Origin: Fibrobacter intestinalis
GTDB taxonomy: Bacteria > Fibrobacterota > Fibrobacteria > Fibrobacterales > Fibrobacteraceae
Direction: 5' to 3'
DNA: 34,188 bases
Assembly: GCF_900167415.1 (NCBI RefSeq)
Contig: NZ_FUWU01000036.1
Span: 1 to 34,188, forward strand
The notes beneath the pieces were generated by a model. It worked only from the letters and a program-made list of their open reading frames with translations, did no database searches and had not been told where the DNA came from. Each line of letters begins with the position of its first letter. Within the stretch, counting starts at the first letter, position 1. A program made the translations under genes and the position numbers. Positions 30,923-34,188 of this stretch are shown one piece after another.

Positions 30923-33421
30923 TTATTTGACGATTTTCTGTTGTAAAATCCCGTTGGAAGTGTGGGCGTAAACCAGATAGACGCCACGGGGCATTTCTCT
31001 TAGCGAAAATTCCTTTTGCCCATTTGCGGAATGCAGAACGAGCTGCCCGTTTGCGGAAAGGATATCGACTCTGCGTACGGCATTGGCTCTTATGGACAGG
31101 CGATTTGCCGAATAGGAAATGGCTGCGGACGGGGAAGTTGGCGTCTTGGAAATCGCGGTGGTTTCCTGTGAACTGGAACTTTCAGGTCCCTCAAAAGAAG
31201 AGGAGCTTTCGGTTTTTTGGGAAGAGGAGCTGCCGATTTCCGAAGAGGAGATGGGCGAATCAATTTGGACTTTGATGAGGAACAGGTTTGCCACGTCGCC
31301 TTTGGTAACGGTGTAGGATCCTGCTGCCAGCGAAAGGGAAAGAACTCCGTCAGTTGCAGTGTAATTCTTTCCGTTCACTTTTACTTTGTTCGTAAAATCC
31401 GAATTGAAGTAGAGTGAAACGGTGGCCGAAACGCCCAAGGTGAATGATATGCTAGTGCTGCTTTCCATTTTGAGGCAGCGGGTCAGTTCCATACCGTCGA
31501 TGGAGATGGACCCTTTGGAAGTGGAAAGGGAACCCATGAAGTCGAAGTATTCGCTGCTCAAGGCATCTTGAGTGAAGTTGTGCGAAATGTTCGCCGTAAT
31601 CGGGAGAAGGCTTCCGTCGGGATTTTCCGCGCTGGAAGAACTCGGTTTGACAGAAGAGCTGCTTGTCGCAGAACTGGAAGAACTCGGTTTGACGGAGGAA
31701 CTGCTCGCTGCCGAGCTTCCCGCCTGGCTGCTGGAACTGGTGATGATGACGGCTCCAGATCCCTGAATGCTTTTCAAGGTCCCCGTATAGGATTGCAATT
31801 TGCTTTTCAGGGCGGAGTTTACCGCGTAGGACTCGTCGTCGCTATCGGAAAAAGTCCATTGGAAATCACCGCCGTGCATTCTGCCCGCATACGTTTCGAC
31901 TGTGGTTTTGGCGGCAGCCGGTTCCTCTGCCGTGTAGGAATACATTTTGCTTCCCGTATCGAAATTGCTGTAATAGTGGCCGCCTTTTTTGCTTTTTATC
32001 GAGGCGGGGATCGTCGTTTTGGCGTTGCTTACTACATAGGCGTCGAAGTCTGTTTGCGTATCGATGCTCATCGTGCTGGCGTTTACGCTGCTTCCTTTGT
32101 TTGTAAAGGAACTTGCGCCGTAGGGAATGAAGGTGAATTTGCCTTCCATGTAGTTGTTGTAGGCTTTGATGAATCCGCCGTCTTCATTGCTGAAAGTCGC
32201 GTTGGCGGAGGAACTGTTGGCGGTTCCTGCATAAAGGTCGGAACCTTGCATCGAAGTGAGCATAGGGTATTTGCAGTTGCGGAAATAGTTTCCTTCCATG
32301 AATACGGATGAACCCAGCGTGCTTCCCGCCCCATACTTTGCATTGCCATCGTAATAGTTGTTGTAAACGTGGGCATTGTAGTAGCGGACTCGCGGATGCC
32401 GACTGTCGGAATGGTCATACCAGTTGTGATGATAGGTGATGTAATAATCGGTCGTTTCGTAGCTGAAAACGCCTTCGGAAAGTCCGAGAAGGTTGCTTTT
32501 TCCGTTGTCCCAGAAGTGGTTGTAGCTGAAGGTGATATAGGAAGACTTTTTGCAGTCCAGAGCGCCGTCGCCTTTGGCCTGGTCGGCATCGGAACCGGCA
32601 TCTCCGTAAAAGAAGTCGTTGTTGTGAACCCAGACGTAGGCGTTGTTCTGTTGTAGGCCGATGTTGTCACCTTCGCCGGAATTGACGTTCATGATGCCGA
32701 TGTTGCGGATTTCGACATTCATCGCATTTTTCAGGCGGATGCCCCAACCGTTGACGGTCGCATCCTCTCCGATGCCTTCGACGGTGACGTAAGCGTCTTC
32801 GGAAGAACCCAAATCGATAAGCATATCGCCGGAAATGAGGGAGTCCGAATCGGTCACGTTTCCGAGGATACGGATGACGAGCGGGCGTTTTTCGTATCCC
32901 TTTTTATAGCAATTCAAAATGCCTTGAACGCTTTTGCAGGTAGTTGTTGCCCCTTTGGAATTTGTCGTGACATCGAGAGTTGCCGTATTCTTGGTGTTTT
33001 CGGACATATAGATGACGACCGCTCCGCTTTTGAGCGTGCCGTCGGCGTTGTAGGCGCCTGGAACGTGACCGTCGTTGAAAGCGAAACCCGTCCTGTCGAA
33101 CGCTTTGACGGAAACTGTTTGAGTCGCGGATTCGGAGCTGCTTTCTCCCGAAGCGGTAACGGCGGCGATTCGAATGGTGTGGGAGCCTGCGGAAAGCCCC
33201 GGAATGTCGGCGCGGACATAGCCGTTGTAAGTGCGGATAAGCGCATCGTCTATTTTCTTGCCGTCGCAATAGACATTGTAGCTGCTTGCACTGCTGACGG
33301 GCGTCCACTTGGCGTAGGCGGATTCAAACCAGCCTCCCGCTTCTTGAACGGTGAGCGCGCTCGTGGACGAGACTCCTGCGGCGAGTCCCATGGTAAAAAG
33401 TAAAGCCGATTTTGTTTTCAT
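30923..33421 (-). CDS. Secreted multidomain pectate lyase (PL1) with C-terminal sorting domain
   Basis: The 832-residue exoenzyme cleaves pectate by beta-elimination. In order it has a signal peptide (1-22), a fibronectin-III-like domain (about 24-106), a parallel beta-helix PL1 domain (about 110-555), a Ser-rich linker (561-597), a carbohydrate-binding-like beta domain (about 605-722), a second Ser linker (724-752) and a C-terminal Por/T9SS-type module (about 768-832, RRVDILSANGQLV...GVYLVYA). In the lyase, DGALDC (285-290) should bind Ca2+, and HHNWYDHSDSRHPRVRY (331-347) carries the catalytic Arg region. GGAG lies 5 bases before the ATG at 33421; the TTG at 33430 is an alternative. It is a lone gene, so regulation is not apparent. 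Confidence 0.93.
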   Translation of the reverse strand: MKTKSALLFTMGLAAGVSSTSALTVQEAGGWFESAYAKWTPVSSASSYNVYCDGKKIDDALIRTYNGYVRADIPGLSAGSHTIRIAAVTASGESSSESATQTVSVKAFDRTGFAFNDGHVPGAYNADGTLKSGAVVIYMSENTKNTATLDVTTNSKGATTTCKSVQGILNCYKKGYEKRPLVIRILGNVTDSDSLISGDMLIDLGSSEDAYVTVEGIGEDATVNGWGIRLKNAMNVEIRNIGIMNVNSGEGDNIGLQQNNAYVWVHNNDFFYGDAGSDADQAKGDGALDCKKSSYITFSYNHFWDNGKSNLLGLSEGVFSYETTDYYITYHHNWYDHSDSRHPRVRYYNAHVYNNYYDGNAKYGAGSTLGSSVFMEGNYFRNCKYPMLTSMQGSDLYAGTANSSSANATFSNEDGGFIKAYNNYMEGKFTFIPYGASSFTNKGSSVNASTMSIDTQTDFDAYVVSNAKTTIPASIKSKKGGHYYSNFDTGSKMYSYTAEEPAAAKTTVETYAGRMHGGDFQWTFSDSDDESYAVNSALKSKLQSYTGTLKSIQGSGAVIITSSSSQAGSSAASSSSVKPSSSSSATSSSSVKPSSSSAENPDGSLLPITANISHNFTQDALSSEYFDFMGSLSTSKGSISIDGMELTRCLKMESSTSISFTLGVSATVSLYFNSDFTNKVKVNGKNYTATDGVLSLSLAAGSYTVTKGDVANLFLIKVQIDSPISSSEIGSSSSQKTESSSSFEGPESSSSQETTAISKTPTSPSAAISYSANRLSIRANAVRRVDILSANGQLVLHSANGQKEFSLREMPRGVYLVYAHTSNGILQQKIVK
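31634..31717. repeat. 42-bp in-gene repeat coding poly-Ser linker
   Basis: Two copies begin GGAAGAACTCGGTTTGAC at 31634 and 31676, an exact 42-base (14-codon) period. They encode the VKPSSSS-type blocks of the pectate lyase linker, so the linker length can vary by recombination or slippage without frame loss. Confidence 0.85.
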
Positions 33422-33781
33422 TTTCTCCAATCCTTTTTGATGATCGCGTCTAAAAATGCGTTTTCAAAAATCGTTGGCGGCAGATTGCGCGGTTTGCTTT
33501 TTAAAGTGCCCGATGCTTTTCGTATCGCTCACTTTTCATTCCTGCGCTTGCGAATCGATTTTCTTCATCCAAGTCGTTTTTAGGCGCGGACTTGTTTGAG
33601 AATGTTCTCAAAAAGTAATTTAAACAAAAAAGAGGGGTGGGTCAATGGTTTTTAAAGAAATTTATCTTGATTGTTGTTTTATAATGGATTATTTTTGATT
33701 TTACTTTGCTGGAATCTGGTTTATATGTTCTCAAAATTTTGTTGTTTTTGTAGCGTTTTTTGAAATTTTACTCTCATTTTG

Positions 33782-33852
33782 GGGAATTATATACGATCTT
33801 CCACCAAATACTCTCAATTAAATTTTTTCTTCAAAACGAGAATTTCTTCTCG
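33782..33852 (+). repeat. 70-bp interspersed element, copy B
   Basis: GGGAATTATATAC at the start and AAAACGAGAATTTCTTCTCG at the end match copy A (24795-24866). Here the terminal hairpin CGAGAA-TTTC-TTCTCG is perfect, where copy A has a G-U pair. Confidence 0.8.
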
Positions 33853-33876
33853 CAGACAGCGAGGTGACCGCCTACG

Positions 33877-33917
33877 CCCATGAGCCTTGGAAGCTCCGCT
33901 TCCTTTAGGCGAATTGT
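33877..33917 (+). repeat. 41-bp direct repeat, first copy
   Basis: CCCATGAGCCTTGGAAGCTC starts both this copy and the one at 34024. The two 41-base copies, each ending GGCGAATTGT, differ at two positions (CCGCTTCCT against CTGCTTCCC). Confidence 0.9.
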
Positions 33918-34023
33918 CCCTTCCAGGGATACTTCAACTACGGAATCGGAGATTCCAAGTTTCAGGGATGCGCCGCCGTGGCAATTCTTGCTGGCACCTC
34001 GTCATTGCGAGTCGCGATAGCGG

Positions 34024-34064
34024 CCCATGAGCCTTGGAAGCTCTGCTTCCCTTAGGCGAATTGT
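34024..34064 (+). repeat. 41-bp direct repeat, second copy
   Basis: Second copy of the unit at 33877, 147 bases further on in the same orientation, embedded in a GTCATTGCGAG-type dispersed repeat cluster. Confidence 0.9.
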
Positions 34065-34142
34065 GCAAAGCCGTGGCAATCTTGTCAGCGGAAAAAGGAT
34101 TGCTTCACCCCTGTGGGGGTTCGCAATGACGTAAAAACAACC

Positions 34143-34171
34143 GCCTGCTCAAGGAACGCAAGCGAGCAGGC
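34143..34171. repeat. Inverted repeat near the window end
   Basis: GCCTGCTC and GAGCAGGC form perfect 8-base arms around 13 bases, at the end of the dispersed-repeat cluster. It could be a terminator-like or REP-like hairpin but lacks a T run. Confidence 0.7.
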
Positions 34172-34188
34172 AGTCCCGTACACAATCC

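Larger units (their letters stand above)
33422..34188. other. Repeat-filled intergenic stretch
   Basis: About 760 bases upstream of the pectate lyase have no supported coding sequence. The first 350 bases are AT-rich and could hold the lyase promoter. The rest is interspersed repeats: copy B of the 70-bp element, a 41-bp direct repeat at 33877 and 34024, a GTCATTGCGAG / GCAATGACG-type dispersed repeat, and a GCCTGCTC...GAGCAGGC inverted repeat near the end (34143-34171). Confidence 0.65.

Noticed and set aside
31568-32311. 247-residue plus-strand frame
   Set aside because: Antisense to the pectate lyase; Arg/Gly/Ala-rich composition from reading repeats in the wrong strand.

Overview
The window looks like a chromosomal segment of a Fibrobacter-type plant-fibre-degrading bacterium (Fibrobacterota). 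The basis is a secreted family-1 pectate lyase with poly-serine linkers and a C-terminal Por/T9SS-like sorting module, a cytoplasmic GH8 exo-oligoxylanase-like enzyme, a bacterial XPB helicase, and an LL-diaminopimelate-type aminotransferase. The taxonomic call is inference from gene style; no rRNA is present.

Region 1 (1-2480) is accessory DNA. It holds an unassigned protein that may be a restriction endonuclease, a truncated type III-like DNA methyltransferase ending 15 bp from a 13-G homopolymer, a 121-bp imperfect palindrome, five 41-bp tandem repeats, and a 39-codon ORF with a strong ribosome binding site.

Region 2 (2485-12860) is dense. It carries ychF, a lipoprotein gene, and a leftward translationally coupled operon: a primase/helicase-like protein with a degenerate TOPRIM, then a GT4 glycosyltransferase, a Dabb protein, a HAD hydrolase and a GH8. 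A rightward set follows: ruvC, an M15 peptidase and an MpaA-like M14 amidase. A convergent pssA-like gene closes the region.

Region 3 (12890-24554) is one long leftward series: a degenerate archaeo-eukaryotic-type primase/RecA ATPase, an m5U-methyltransferase homologue lacking its catalytic Cys, a LysM exoprotein, a 54-residue membrane protein, a histidine kinase, a response regulator, a TPR/beta-propeller exoprotein, and then a solute-binding lipoprotein. LysM, miniprotein, kinase, regulator and propeller are coupled or nearly abutting, which suggests an envelope-sensing module.

Region 4 (24555-34188) has a repeat-rich 500-bp gap, an XPB helicase, a MATE transporter, tRNA-Thr(CGT), a TPR membrane protein, the aminotransferase, the pectate lyase, and a terminal stretch of about 760 bp made of interspersed repeats. 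A 70-bp element occurs both before the XPB gene and in this terminal stretch.

The most unusual content is three replication- or RNA-modification-like proteins (7944-9836, 22815-24554, 21546-22802). They keep their family architecture but have lost specific catalytic residues, and they sit in operons with envelope or carbohydrate genes instead of phage or plasmid genes.
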